Assembly (NCBI GenBank): GCA_020635715.1
Contig: JACJZG010000016.1
Coordinates: forward strand, 17,650 to 81,649
Direction: 5' to 3'
Source of the DNA: Flavobacteriales bacterium
GTDB lineage: Bacteria; Bacteroidota; Bacteroidia; Flavobacteriales_F; PHOS-HE28
DNA: 64,000 nucleotides
Below are positions 53,004 through 60,510 of this stretch, in pieces. Below the pieces are notes generated by a model. It was given only the letters and a program-made list of their open reading frames with translations, made no database searches and was not told the DNA's origin. How positions within the stretch are numbered: position 1 is the first letter of the stretch; each line of letters starts with the position of its first letter. The position numbers and the translations under genes were made by a program.

Positions 53004-53869
53004 GGGACCTGAGGTTTGCGGCAACCGAGCAAGGACCATTCCCCTTCCTCAAGGAGTTCTACGGTCACCAGGCCATGCTGCTCGGCGGAAGCAGCCAGCA
53101 ATGGCCGGTCGGCGAGGATGAAGCCGCTGAGGAACAGCGCCGCACCGGGGCGCATGGCGCCCGCCATGAGGCCCATCGCGTCGAGCAGGGTGTTGCGTTC
53201 GATGTTGGCCAAAATAAGGTCGTAGTCATGGCCCTCCAGGTCGATGGCCGTGCCCTTTTCCACAGAGATCCGGGAACAACCGTTGCGCACCAGGTTGTCC
53301 CTGGCGTTCAAGACGGCCTGTTCATCGATGTCGATGGCGCGGATAACGCCCGCACCGAGCTGTTCCGCCAGGATCGCCAGCACCGCCGTGCCACAGCCCA
53401 AGTCGCAGACCGCCTTGCCCGTGAGTCCATCGGCGAAGGTCCCTCCGGTGGCCTGCAGGTCCAGCATGGCGCGCACCATCATGCGCGTGGTGGCGTGGTG
53501 CCCGGTGCCGAAGGCCATGCGCGGGGTGATGACCAGTTCATGCGCGAAACCCTCGGCCGGGGCGTGGTGCTCCGCGCGGATCCGGACCTCCTTCCCCACC
53601 TCCACCGGCTGGAAGCTCTGTTCCCAGATGGCGTTCCAGTTGCGCTCCTCGAGCTTGGACACCGACCAGGAGACGGTGACATGCGGATCGCGCATGGTGA
53701 CGAGCTGCTGCAGGGCGCTCACATCGAAGAGGCCGTCCTCCACGTACGCCTCCAATCCACCGGTGGTCTCCTCGAACCCTTCGTAACCGATCTCGTTCAG
53801 CTCGGCCAGGAGTATCTCGCGCCACGGTTCGGGCGGGGAGATGAGGAAGGACACACGGGTGTAGGGCAT
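53000..53869 (-). CDS. prmA: Ribosomal protein L11 methyltransferase
   Basis: A 289-residue SAM-dependent methyltransferase that trimethylates ribosomal protein L11. Family motifs: RIRAEHHAPAEGFAHELVITPRMAFGTGHHATTRMM, the SAM-binding VCDLGCGTAVLAILAEQLGA, AIDIDEQAVLNARDN, and LILANIERNTLLD (the NANI-type catalytic motif with L-A-N-I). The N-terminal substrate-recognition domain (about 1-85) is somewhat variable, as usual. The tpiA-prmA order is common in Bacteroidota. Its stop overlaps the next ATG by 4 nt. Confidence 0.93.
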   Translation of the reverse strand: MPYTRVSFLISPPEPWREILLAELNEIGYEGFEETTGGLEAYVEDGLFDVSALQQLVTMRDPHVTVSWSVSKLEERNWNAIWEQSFQPVEVGKEVRIRAEHHAPAEGFAHELVITPRMAFGTGHHATTRMMVRAMLDLQATGGTFADGLTGKAVCDLGCGTAVLAILAEQLGAGVIRAIDIDEQAVLNARDNLVRNGCSRISVEKGTAIDLEGHDYDLILANIERNTLLDAMGLMAGAMRPGAALFLSGFILADRPLLAASAEQHGLVTVELLEEGEWSLLGCRKPQVP

Positions 53870-53902
53870 CTTCTATGGGTTGATCCTTTCGTGGATCGGT
53901 GA

Positions 53903-54655
53903 TCAGGCCTGTCCGGCGAGGCGGATGAGCTCCCCGAACTGCGGCGCATCGAGCGAGGCACCGCCGATGAGGCCACCGTTCACATCGCGGTTGGCGAAGA
54001 GTTCGGCCGCGTTGTCCGGCTTGCAACTGCCGCCATAAAGGATGGGCACGCGCTTCGCGACCTCCGATCCATGGGCGCTGAGCAGCTCGCGGATGTGCGC
54101 GTGCATCTCCTGCGCCTGTTCGGAGGTGGCCGTGAGCCCGGTACCGATGGCCCAGACCGGTTCGTAGGCGATCACCACACGGGAGAGCTGCTCGCTGTTC
54201 AGGGCACCGAGGGCGGTCTTCAGCTGGTTGGTGACGACCTCGAAATGCCTACCGCCCACGCGCTCCTCCTGGGACTCACCACAGCAATAGATCGGCGTGA
54301 GGCCATGCTCCAGCAAGGCGGCGATCTTCAGGCCCACCACTTTGTCGGTCTCCCCGAAATACTGGCGCCGTTCACTGTGGCCCACGATGCATGCCTTCAC
54401 TCCCACGCTCTTCAACATGGGTACGCTCACGGCTCCGGTGTAGGCGCCGTGGCTCTTTTCGTGGCAGTCCTGTGCGGCCACCAGGATGGATGAACCCGCG
54501 AGCTGGTCCACGGCGGCCGCCAGGAACGGGAAGGCCGGGGCAACGATCACCTCGACCCCTTCTGGTACGGACAATACCTTCAAGGCGGCGATCAAGGCGG
54601 TGGCCTCCGCACTGTCCTTGTTCATCTTCCAATTGCCGGCTACGATCATGCGCAT
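53903..54655 (-). CDS. tpiA: Triosephosphate isomerase
   Basis: A 250-residue glycolytic TIM barrel interconverting dihydroxyacetone phosphate and glyceraldehyde-3-phosphate. N and K of GNWKMN, the catalytic His in VGHSERRQYFGE, the catalytic Glu in AYEPVWAIGTG, and the phosphate loop LYGGSCKPDN...VNGGLIGGASL are all present. ATGs at 54655 and 54649 are both possible; the first is annotated (MRMIVAGNWKMN). A weak GATCTTTG box lies just upstream on the minus strand. Confidence 0.97.
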   Translation of the reverse strand: MRMIVAGNWKMNKDSAEATALIAALKVLSVPEGVEVIVAPAFPFLAAAVDQLAGSSILVAAQDCHEKSHGAYTGAVSVPMLKSVGVKACIVGHSERRQYFGETDKVVGLKIAALLEHGLTPIYCCGESQEERVGGRHFEVVTNQLKTALGALNSEQLSRVVIAYEPVWAIGTGLTATSEQAQEMHAHIRELLSAHGSEVAKRVPILYGGSCKPDNAAELFANRDVNGGLIGGASLDAPQFGELIRLAGQA

Positions 54656-54739
54656 GGGGCAAAGATCGCTCCGCACACAACCGTTCATCACACACCCGCG
54701 TCCCGATCTCAACAGCCGGACCGTGGTGGACGAGACCGC

Positions 54740-55261
54740 TCACTTCCTCCCGGCCGCCTTCACCGCCTGCTTGTACCGTTGCTTGTACCGCTCGGTGTAG
54801 GGCTGATCCCATTGGAACTCGTGCGTGGCGGGTTGCCAGGCGGCCTTGCCGATGGGCGTATCGAGGAGTTCATCGGGCAGTTCCACTTCGGACCGTACGA
54901 GGCTGATGTCCACGCGCAGGTTCCATTCCTGCTTGCGTGCCGCCTCGTCCAGGTCGCCATTGGTGTCCACTTCCACGATCTTCCGGTTGAAGCCATCCAG
55001 TGAGTAGACCACCCGGTGCACGCCGGAAAGTGGAATGAAGAGCTGGTACTTGCCCATGGGATCGGTGAAGACGGAGTCCTGCGCCACCGAGTCGGTGTAC
55101 AGGCGCACTGTGACGTTGCGCAGTTCGATGCCACCCTTCTCCTCGGATACGATGCCGAAGAGCATCATCCTGTCCTCGCCGATACCACCACCGAGCTGGG
55201 CCTTTGCCGATGACATCCACACGGCACAGAGCGCAATGAGGAGATGGCGCGAAAGCTGCAT
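54740..55261 (-). CDS. Small secreted protein, paralog 1 of a four-member family
   Basis: A 173-residue exported protein with signal peptide MQLSRHLLIALCAVWMSSAKAQ. Residues about 32-110 look like a carboxypeptidase-regulatory-like beta-sandwich (LFGIVSEEKGGIELRNVTVRLY...DPMGKYQLFIPLSGVHRVVYS). The C-terminal tail carries the signature shared with the genes at 56748, 58913 and 59452: D-T-P-I-G-K-A-A-W...F-Q-W-D-Q-P-Y-T. Function unknown. It ends in basic residues (KAAGRK). The TACCTTCG box is only 4 nt upstream of the ATG. Confidence 0.75.
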   Translation of the reverse strand: MQLSRHLLIALCAVWMSSAKAQLGGGIGEDRMMLFGIVSEEKGGIELRNVTVRLYTDSVAQDSVFTDPMGKYQLFIPLSGVHRVVYSLDGFNRKIVEVDTNGDLDEAARKQEWNLRVDISLVRSEVELPDELLDTPIGKAAWQPATHEFQWDQPYTERYKQRYKQAVKAAGRK

Positions 55262-55265
55262 GCGC

Positions 55266-55273
55266 CGAAGGTA
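55266..55273 (-). promoter_or_regulatory. -7 promoter box (TACCTTCG) of secreted paralog 1
   Basis: TACCTTCG on the minus strand, 4 nt before the ATG at 55261. It lies in the 18-nt gap to the DoxX-like gene, so paralog 1 has its own promoter. Confidence 0.5.
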
Positions 55274-55279
55274 GCGGTC

Positions 55280-56638
55280 CTAGTTCAACATGGCGGCGGC
55301 ATCGTCGAAGCCAGGCACATCGTTGCAATGCCATAGCCCCCGTACGGTGCCTTGTTGCAACAGCATCACACCGGGATTGCTGCGGATCGCCGTCTTGATG
55401 GTCTTCTCATCGCATTGCACGAAGTCGAAGGGCAGCTGCTGCTCATGCCTCAGTTCATCCGCCTTGCCCAGATCGCTCGCGGTGACGCCGTAGACGTACC
55501 AGCCCTTGTTGTACGCCGCTTCGGTCAACGCTTTGATCGCCGGCAGGCATTGCGTGTCCGACTTCTCCACGTTGTACATCATGATGAGCAGCAAAGGGGA
55601 ACCCTCTTCCAGCACACCGGCGGTGATGTCGTTGCCGTCCATGTCGGACAAGCGGAAGTCCTGCACCTGGGAGGGTACTCCGGGGTCGATCACTTCGATG
55701 CGCGTGCTGTTCGGCACGTTCTCGAAGTTGTCATCATCCCACGGGTAAGGCTGGGTGGTGTCGTACTCCTTCACCTCACCGGTGGTCTTGTTCCGGTAGC
55801 TCACGAAGGTGCGGTTCACCGGCGGCTTGGCGCTCTTCATCTGCTCGCTGATGCTCTTGCCCACCGCATAGGGGCGGTAGTCGCGCATGGGCAGGTGCGC
55901 GTAGTTGTACCAGGTGAAGAAGATGGAGAGGAGGGCGATGAAGCCTGCAGTGGCCCATTCGGCGCGCGGGCCCTGGATGAAGCGTTTGATCGCGAGGTAG
56001 CCGGCGAAGCCGATGAGTGTGAACCAGACCGGTCCCCACCAGGTGAAGATCCAGCTCCAGACCGCCACCATCAGCAGGCCGATGGGCAGGAGGACCTTGT
56101 CGTCCGCGGTGCTGTTCCAATCGATCCGCTTGCGGTAGAAGAACAACGGCACGATGAAGACGAGCAGTACCATGTCCTTGCTGAAGCTCTCCCAAGGCGT
56201 GAGGCTGCGACCTATGCTTCCCTTCATCGCATCACCGAAGCAGCCGCAATCCGTCACACAGGTACGCTCCCTTTCGACTTCCTGCCCATCCACAATGATC
56301 GTGTAAGTCATAGGATCCTTATCCTCCGCGCGGTCGTTGCAATGACCAGTGAATGCGGTGAGCCATCCGAAGAAGAGCGTGAGCAGCAGCAGTGCCCAGG
56401 TCGCCAGCTTCATGCGCCCGCCGAAAAGCACCGCGAAGCCCAGCACGATCTCGGCGATGCATGCGAGCGATCCCAAGAGCAACGAGAACGGCTCCAGGAA
56501 GGGCATGTTGAGCGCGCTCTCGGCGAAATACTCCTCCAGCTTGTATGAGAAGCCCAGTGGGTCGTTGGCCTTGATCAGGCCGCTGACGATGAAGAGGGAT
56601 CCAACAAAGAGGCGGGAGAAGATGATGAGGTAACGCAT
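55280..56638 (-). CDS. DoxX-like membrane protein, BT_3928 family
   Basis: A 452-residue membrane protein. The N-terminal half is DoxX-like, with FSRLFVGSLFIVSGLIKANDPLGFSYKLEEYF as the family start and about seven helices to residue 240; a CGCFGDA segment lies between helices. The C-terminal ~150 residues are soluble and look thioredoxin-like (LLLIMMYNVEKSDTQCLPAIKAL, WYVYGVTASD), with a single Cys in place of CxxC. The family is conserved next to tpiA in Bacteroidota. The role is not established; a redox function at the membrane is a reasonable guess. Confidence 0.85.
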   Translation of the reverse strand: MRYLIIFSRLFVGSLFIVSGLIKANDPLGFSYKLEEYFAESALNMPFLEPFSLLLGSLACIAEIVLGFAVLFGGRMKLATWALLLLTLFFGWLTAFTGHCNDRAEDKDPMTYTIIVDGQEVERERTCVTDCGCFGDAMKGSIGRSLTPWESFSKDMVLLVFIVPLFFYRKRIDWNSTADDKVLLPIGLLMVAVWSWIFTWWGPVWFTLIGFAGYLAIKRFIQGPRAEWATAGFIALLSIFFTWYNYAHLPMRDYRPYAVGKSISEQMKSAKPPVNRTFVSYRNKTTGEVKEYDTTQPYPWDDDNFENVPNSTRIEVIDPGVPSQVQDFRLSDMDGNDITAGVLEEGSPLLLIMMYNVEKSDTQCLPAIKALTEAAYNKGWYVYGVTASDLGKADELRHEQQLPFDFVQCDEKTIKTAIRSNPGVMLLQQGTVRGLWHCNDVPGFDDAAAMLN

Positions 56639-56675
56639 GAGGCTGCGGATGCGCTGGTGCGCGGACCGTGGACGG

Positions 56676-56683
56676 CGAATTTA
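56676..56683 (-). promoter_or_regulatory. -7 promoter box (TAAATTCG) of the DoxX-like gene
   Basis: TAAATTCG on the minus strand, 37 nt upstream of the ATG at 56638. Confidence 0.4.
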
Positions 56684-56747
56684 GACGGGGCTGGCGAGCG
56701 CTCGCCCGCATTAACAAGCCTTTAGCACCCCGTGATCGTGGATACCC

Positions 56748-57269
56748 TCAAGGGTGCACGTCAGCGGTCATCGCGGCTTCACGACGCGCACGTACCTCGG
56801 CCATCAGGCGGGTCACTTCCGGCGCGATGCGCTCCTCATAGGCCTGGTCCCATTGCAGTCGACCGGTCATGGGTTCGAAGCGCGCGAGCCCCATGGGCAT
56901 GTCGAAGAAGCTCAGATCAAGGTCTGGCACCTTTTCGAACAGGGTCATCTCCACATCCACGGACACTTCGCGCGCATCCCCCTCCCATACCGGACCGCGC
57001 GTATCCACCGCGTAGCATTTGGTCACATGGCCCGGCAGGCTGAACCGGATGACATACTCGCCGCCGCGCGGCAGCTCGATGTTGTAACGACCGGCAGGAC
57101 CTGTGTGGAAGGCGCGTTCCTTCACCCCGTTCCGGTACACGCGCACGAGCACCTCACCGAGCGGTTGCCGGGTGACATGGTCGGTGACTTCGCCACGGAG
57201 GCGGAGCTCGGCGGCCTGCGCGGTGAGCGCACCCGCTGCCAGCAAGGCGGTGAGTAGGAGGTTTCGCAT
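56748..57269 (-). CDS. Small secreted protein, paralog 2 of the family
   Basis: A 173-residue exported protein with signal peptide MRNLLLTALLAAGALTAQA. The mature part is a carboxypeptidase-regulatory-like sandwich (LRLRGEVTDHVTRQPLGEVLVRVYRNG...HTGPAGRYNIELPRGGEYVI). The conserved tail is D-M-P-M-G-L-A-R-F...L-Q-W-D-Q-A-Y-E. It has clear residue-by-residue correspondence to the gene at 54740 but has diverged widely. It sits between the DoxX-like and DUF1599 genes, interrupting an otherwise conserved neighbourhood. Function unknown. Confidence 0.75.
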   Translation of the reverse strand: MRNLLLTALLAAGALTAQAAELRLRGEVTDHVTRQPLGEVLVRVYRNGVKERAFHTGPAGRYNIELPRGGEYVIRFSLPGHVTKCYAVDTRGPVWEGDAREVSVDVEMTLFEKVPDLDLSFFDMPMGLARFEPMTGRLQWDQAYEERIAPEVTRLMAEVRARREAAMTADVHP

Positions 57270-57302
57270 GTGCGTCGTGGTAAGCCGACGTTTACGGGGA
57301 GG

Positions 57303-57310
57303 CGAAACTA
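57303..57310 (-). promoter_or_regulatory. -7 promoter box (TAGTTTCG) of secreted paralog 2
   Basis: TAGTTTCG on the minus strand, 33 nt upstream of the ATG at 57269. Confidence 0.4.
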
Positions 57311-57384
57311 GGATCGCGATCCAGGGGGATCAAGCGGCGATGCCTTGGAACGGGACTGAGTTATGAACCAAGGAAAGTTGATCG

Positions 57385-57498
57385 CTTCGCGGCTCCTTCG
57401 TCGCCGCTCGCGATGACCGTTGGTCGGATAGCTTCATTACAACCCTGGGACGACCACTTCGCGGCTCCTGCGTAGCCGCTCGCGATGACCGTTGGTCG
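57385..57498. repeat. Two copies of a 42-nt hairpin-forming intergenic repeat
   Basis: A 42-nt unit at 57385-57426 and again at 57457-57498 differs at only two positions. Each can fold a GCGGCT...AGCCGC-type stem and ends with GATGACCGTTGGTCG. The two copies are 72 nt apart in the gap between paralog 2 and the DUF1599 gene. They look like REP-type elements distinct from the repeats at 28541 and 40881. Confidence 0.75.
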
Positions 57499-57513
57499 AG
57501 GAACGAGATAAGT

Positions 57514-58059
57514 TCAGCCTTCCGATCCGTCGAGGATGATCATCGCGAAGACCGCGTAGTTCACGATGTCGAGGAAGTTCGCGTCGATGCCCTCGCTCAC
57601 CAGGGTGGCACCGCGATTGTCCTCGATCTGCTTGATCCGCAGCAGCTTCATCAGGATGAGGTCCACGAAGGAACTCACACGCATGCCGCGCCAGGCCTCG
57701 CCGTAGTCATGGTTCTTCCGTTCCATGAGCGCCCTGGCTTGCGCCAACCGGTCGCGCACCTCGGTGACGGCACGCTCGGCGCTCAGGTCCGGTGCGTCCA
57801 CCACACCGAGTTCCATCTGTACCAAGGCCATCGCCGCGTAATTGATGATGCCGATGAGCTCCGGCCGCACCCCCTCGCCCACTTTGCTCTCGCCCACCTC
57901 CTGCAGCGTGCGTATCCGCTGGGCCTTGATCATGATCTGATCCGTGAGGCTGGGTACGCGCAACACCCGCCAGGCGGTGCCGTAGTCATGCGCCTTCCTG
58001 GCGAAGAGCGCCAGGCATTCCTCCACGACCGCATCGTATTGCGCCAGGGTGCGTTCCAT
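57514..58059 (-). CDS. DUF1599 domain protein (two internal repeats)
   Basis: A 181-residue cytoplasmic protein with two DUF1599 copies: LFARKAHDYGTAWRVLRVPSLTDQIMIKAQRI (first half) and LMERKNHDYGEAWRGMRVSSFVDLILMKLLRI (second half). Each has K..HDYG.AWR..R and is followed by 'GE/NRGA...NYA'. DUF1599 proteins are of unknown function and in Bacteroidota usually adjoin folP, as here, where the two genes are divergent. The ATG at 58059 is preferred to an in-frame GTG 7 codons upstream because the TACTTTCG box overlaps that extension. Confidence 0.85.
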   Translation of the reverse strand: MERTLAQYDAVVEECLALFARKAHDYGTAWRVLRVPSLTDQIMIKAQRIRTLQEVGESKVGEGVRPELIGIINYAAMALVQMELGVVDAPDLSAERAVTEVRDRLAQARALMERKNHDYGEAWRGMRVSSFVDLILMKLLRIKQIEDNRGATLVSEGIDANFLDIVNYAVFAMIILDGSEG

Positions 58060-58066
58060 CGGCGGG

Positions 58067-58074
58067 CGAAAGTA
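58067..58074 (-). promoter_or_regulatory. -7 promoter box (TACTTTCG) of the DUF1599 gene
   Basis: TACTTTCG on the minus strand, 7 nt upstream of the chosen ATG; it decides against the longer GTG start. Confidence 0.5.
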
Positions 58075-58100
58075 CCGCACCCGTGTGCAACTTCGCAGCG

Positions 58101-58925
58101 ATGACCACCTGGAGGATCAAGGACCGCCTCTTCACCCCCACCCTTCCTGCGGTGATGGGCATCATCAATGCCACGCCGGATTCGTTCCACGCCCCCAGCC
58201 GTGCCGGTGTTGATGAAGCCGTGCGGTTGGCCGACCGGATGATCACCGAGGGCGCGACCATCCTCGACATCGGCGGACAGAGCTCCAGACCGGGCAGCGG
58301 GCTGGGCACTGCGGAGGAGGAAATGGGACGCGTACTGCCCGTGATCGATGCGATCCACCGCCGCTTCCCGGATGCGGTGCTGAGCGTGGACACCTGGCGG
58401 GCCGAGGTGGCGCGCGCCGCCGTGGAGCACGGGGCGGGCCTGGTGAACGACATCAGCGCGGGGGCGCTGGATCCCGCGATGCTCAGCATGGTGGCCGGTC
58501 TGCATGTCCCCTACATCGCCATGCACATGCAGGGCACACCTGACCGCATGCAGCACGACCCGCGGTACAGCGATGTCTCCGCAGAAGTGACGCGCTTCCT
58601 CTCGGCAAGGCTGGCCGCCGCACATCACGCCGGCATCGCGGATGTGATCCTGGACCCGGGATTCGGCTTCGGCAAGGATGTCGACCACAACTACGCGCTC
58701 CTGCGCGCGCTCCCCCGCATTGCAGCGCTCGGCACACCTCTGCTGGTGGGTCTGTCGCGCAAGCGCATGATCAACGCGGTACTGGGCAGCCAGCCGGCCG
58801 ATGCACTGAACGGGACCACGGTGCTCCACACGATCGCGCTCTTGAACGGTGCGACCATCCTCCGGGTACACGATGTGAAGGAAGCGATGGAGTGTGTGGC
58901 GCTGGTCCGCCGCTATTCATCCTGA
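58101..58925 (+). CDS. folP: Dihydropteroate synthase
   Basis: A 274-residue TIM-barrel enzyme of folate synthesis that condenses p-aminobenzoate with the pterin pyrophosphate; target of sulfonamides. Motifs: VMGIINATPDSFHAPSR, LDIGGQSSRPGSG, LSVDTWRAEVARAA, GLVNDISAGA, DPGFGFGKDVDHN, and GLSRKRMI. The ATG at 58101 is used; an in-frame GTG six codons upstream lies in a CAACTTCG promoter-like box. The 3' end overlaps the convergent secreted paralog 3 by 13 nt. Confidence 0.96.
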   Translation: MTTWRIKDRLFTPTLPAVMGIINATPDSFHAPSRAGVDEAVRLADRMITEGATILDIGGQSSRPGSGLGTAEEEMGRVLPVIDAIHRRFPDAVLSVDTWRAEVARAAVEHGAGLVNDISAGALDPAMLSMVAGLHVPYIAMHMQGTPDRMQHDPRYSDVSAEVTRFLSARLAAAHHAGIADVILDPGFGFGKDVDHNYALLRALPRIAALGTPLLVGLSRKRMINAVLGSQPADALNGTTVLHTIALLNGATILRVHDVKEAMECVALVRRYSS

Positions 58926-59437
58926 GCCTTGGTGGAGACCGGGTCCGTGTCGAGCCTGTACACCTCGGGGACCATCTTGCGCAGTTGGGCGATGCGTGGT
59001 CCCGTGTAGTCCATGTCCCACTTGATCATGGCGGAGACGCTGTCGTACCGGCAGATCCCGAGCGGTTCATCCAGAAAGGTGAAGTCCTTATCCGCAGTCT
59101 CGAGGAACAGGCGCATGTCCACGTTGGATCCATACCCCCCGTCATACGGTGGCACGTCCCGGAGGTCGAATTCCACCATTTTGGCCACGCGCCCGGGTGC
59201 GGCATAGCGGATGCGCCAGATCCTGCCCACGTCCAGACCGATCCGGTAATACCCGCTGCTGTCGCTCAACATGCGGAAAGGTTCGACCCCATCGGAGCTC
59301 ACCTCCATGATCGCCCCGACGATGGGCGCCGGACGCTCGTGTTCCCGCACACGCCCATAGACCTCCACGTCCTGTGCCGAGGCCGTGCCCAAGAGGAAGG
59401 CGCCGATCACGGTGAGCGTTGCCGTATGACGGAACAT
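58913..59437 (-). CDS. Small secreted protein, paralog 3 of the family
   Basis: A 174-residue exported protein with signal peptide MFRHTATLTVIGAFLLGTASAQ and a beta-sandwich-like middle (VYGRVREHERPAPIVGAIMEVSS...DSSGYYRIGLDVGRIWRIRYA). The tail carries L-D-E-P-L-G-I-C-R-Y...I-K-W-D-M-D-Y-T, in register with paralogs 1, 2 and 4. It is 14 nt downstream of paralog 4 and probably in its operon. Function unknown. Confidence 0.75.
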   Translation of the reverse strand: MFRHTATLTVIGAFLLGTASAQDVEVYGRVREHERPAPIVGAIMEVSSDGVEPFRMLSDSSGYYRIGLDVGRIWRIRYAAPGRVAKMVEFDLRDVPPYDGGYGSNVDMRLFLETADKDFTFLDEPLGICRYDSVSAMIKWDMDYTGPRIAQLRKMVPEVYRLDTDPVSTKAQDE

Positions 59438-59451
59438 GCGATGAGGACGGA

Positions 59452-60024
59452 TCAGAAGTCGACCACCCGCCGCCGCCTGCCGGACTTGGCGGTGGTGCCT
59501 TTCATGGCGGCCTTGCGTTCCCGGTCGGCCACCTCCCTTTCGTAGTGGATCATGGTCCTGTTGGACCGCGCCTGGAAGTCCTTCGTGTGCTCCACATCCC
59601 AGCTCAGGTTGCGGACGCTCTGCTTGTACTCCGCCCGACCGACCGGTTCCATGTACAGGCTCACATCGAAGCCATCGATCCAGGTGAACATGGTCATCTG
59701 CAGGTCCATGTCGAAGAAGGGCACATCCGGGAAGAGCGGGATCTTGCGCGCATCGATCACCACATGTTTGGTCACAAGGTCGGCGCGGTAGAACCAGACC
59801 TGATAGTCGTATCCGCGTTCGAGGTACAGCTCGTACTTGCCATTGCCGCCGGTGATCACGGTCTCACGGTCCACGCTGTCCTTCACCAGGCGTATCTGCA
59901 CACCCTTCAACGCATCGCCGCTGAAATGCTCGGTCACAAGGCCATGGAGATGGATGTAGAACGCGCTTGACGGCTTCGGGAACCCGACCGCGCAGAGGAT
60001 GACCATGGCCCACCAACGGAACAT
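59452..60024 (-). CDS. Small secreted protein, paralog 4 of the family
   Basis: A 190-residue exported protein with signal peptide MFRWWAMVILCAVGFPKPSSA. The middle is the same sandwich type (HLHGLVTEHFSGDALKGVQIRLVKDS...GNGKYELYLERGYDYQVWFY); the tail signature is M-E-P-V-G-R-A-E-Y...L-S-W-D-V-E-H-T. The C-terminus is longer and very basic (KSGRRRRVVDF). First gene of a two-gene minus-strand unit with paralog 3. Function unknown. Confidence 0.75.
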   Translation of the reverse strand: MFRWWAMVILCAVGFPKPSSAFYIHLHGLVTEHFSGDALKGVQIRLVKDSVDRETVITGGNGKYELYLERGYDYQVWFYRADLVTKHVVIDARKIPLFPDVPFFDMDLQMTMFTWIDGFDVSLYMEPVGRAEYKQSVRNLSWDVEHTKDFQARSNRTMIHYEREVADRERKAAMKGTTAKSGRRRRVVDF

Positions 60025-60028
60025 GGTG

Positions 60029-60036
60029 TGAAATTA
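60029..60036 (-). promoter_or_regulatory. -7 promoter-like box (TAATTTCA) of secreted paralog 4
   Basis: TAATTTCA on the minus strand, one base off TAnnTTCG, 4 nt upstream of the ATG at 60024. Confidence 0.35.
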
Positions 60037-60071
60037 GGAGGTGGCCCCGGACTGGTCCAAGCACCTTCGCC

Positions 60072-60079
60072 CACCTTTG
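60072..60079 (+). promoter_or_regulatory. -7 promoter-like box (CACCTTTG)
   Basis: CACCTTTG, identical to the box upstream of the aminotransferase gene, 17 nt before the ATG at 60097. Confidence 0.35.
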
Positions 60080-60096
60080 TGCAAACACCGTTGTTG

Positions 60097-60465
60097 ATGA
60101 TCCAGATGCCCAGCATCCGCGTGAACGAGAACCTGCACATCGTGCTCTGGTTGGTGAAGGACCTGGCCTGGTTGATGGAATTCCGGCTCCTGGGCGCCTT
60201 GATGATCGCTCCCACCCTGACCATGGCCTTCTTCATCACCTGGCAATGCCGGGCCGAACGCCGCGAACTGGTGCACGCCATCGCCGTGATCCTCTGGATC
60301 CTGGCCAACTCCACCTGGATGATCGGCGACTTCTACTTCGGCATGCGCGGTCACGGACTTGCCCAGGGCTTCTTCATCGGCGGACTGAGCCTGCTGGCGG
60401 TGTACTATCTGTTGGTGATGCCACTGGAACACTGGAGACGTAACACCCGGGCAACGAACGGATGA
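60097..60465 (+). CDS. Small integral membrane protein
   Basis: A 122-residue protein that is mostly hydrophobic, with about three membrane helices (LIVLWLVKDLAWLMEFRLLGAL-type first helix region, MIAPTLTMAFFITW, LVHAIAVILWILANSTWMIGDFYFG, FFIGGLSLLAVYYLLVM). The start MIQMPSIRVNEN is set by the upstream box; a second ATG three codons later is equally possible. No family is recognised. It is divergent from the secreted paralogs and 45 nt ahead of a cyclase gene. Confidence 0.65.
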   Translation: MIQMPSIRVNENLHIVLWLVKDLAWLMEFRLLGALMIAPTLTMAFFITWQCRAERRELVHAIAVILWILANSTWMIGDFYFGMRGHGLAQGFFIGGLSLLAVYYLLVMPLEHWRRNTRATNG

Positions 60466-60497
60466 CCTTCGCTTCATACCCGTCACAGGCCCGATCC

Positions 60498-60505
60498 TAA
60501 CTTCG
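60498..60505 (+). promoter_or_regulatory. -7 promoter box (TAACTTCG) of cyclase 1
   Basis: TAACTTCG, 5 nt upstream of a TTG codon at 60511; this spacing supports TTG as the start codon. Confidence 0.45.
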
Positions 60506-60510
60506 CGGCC

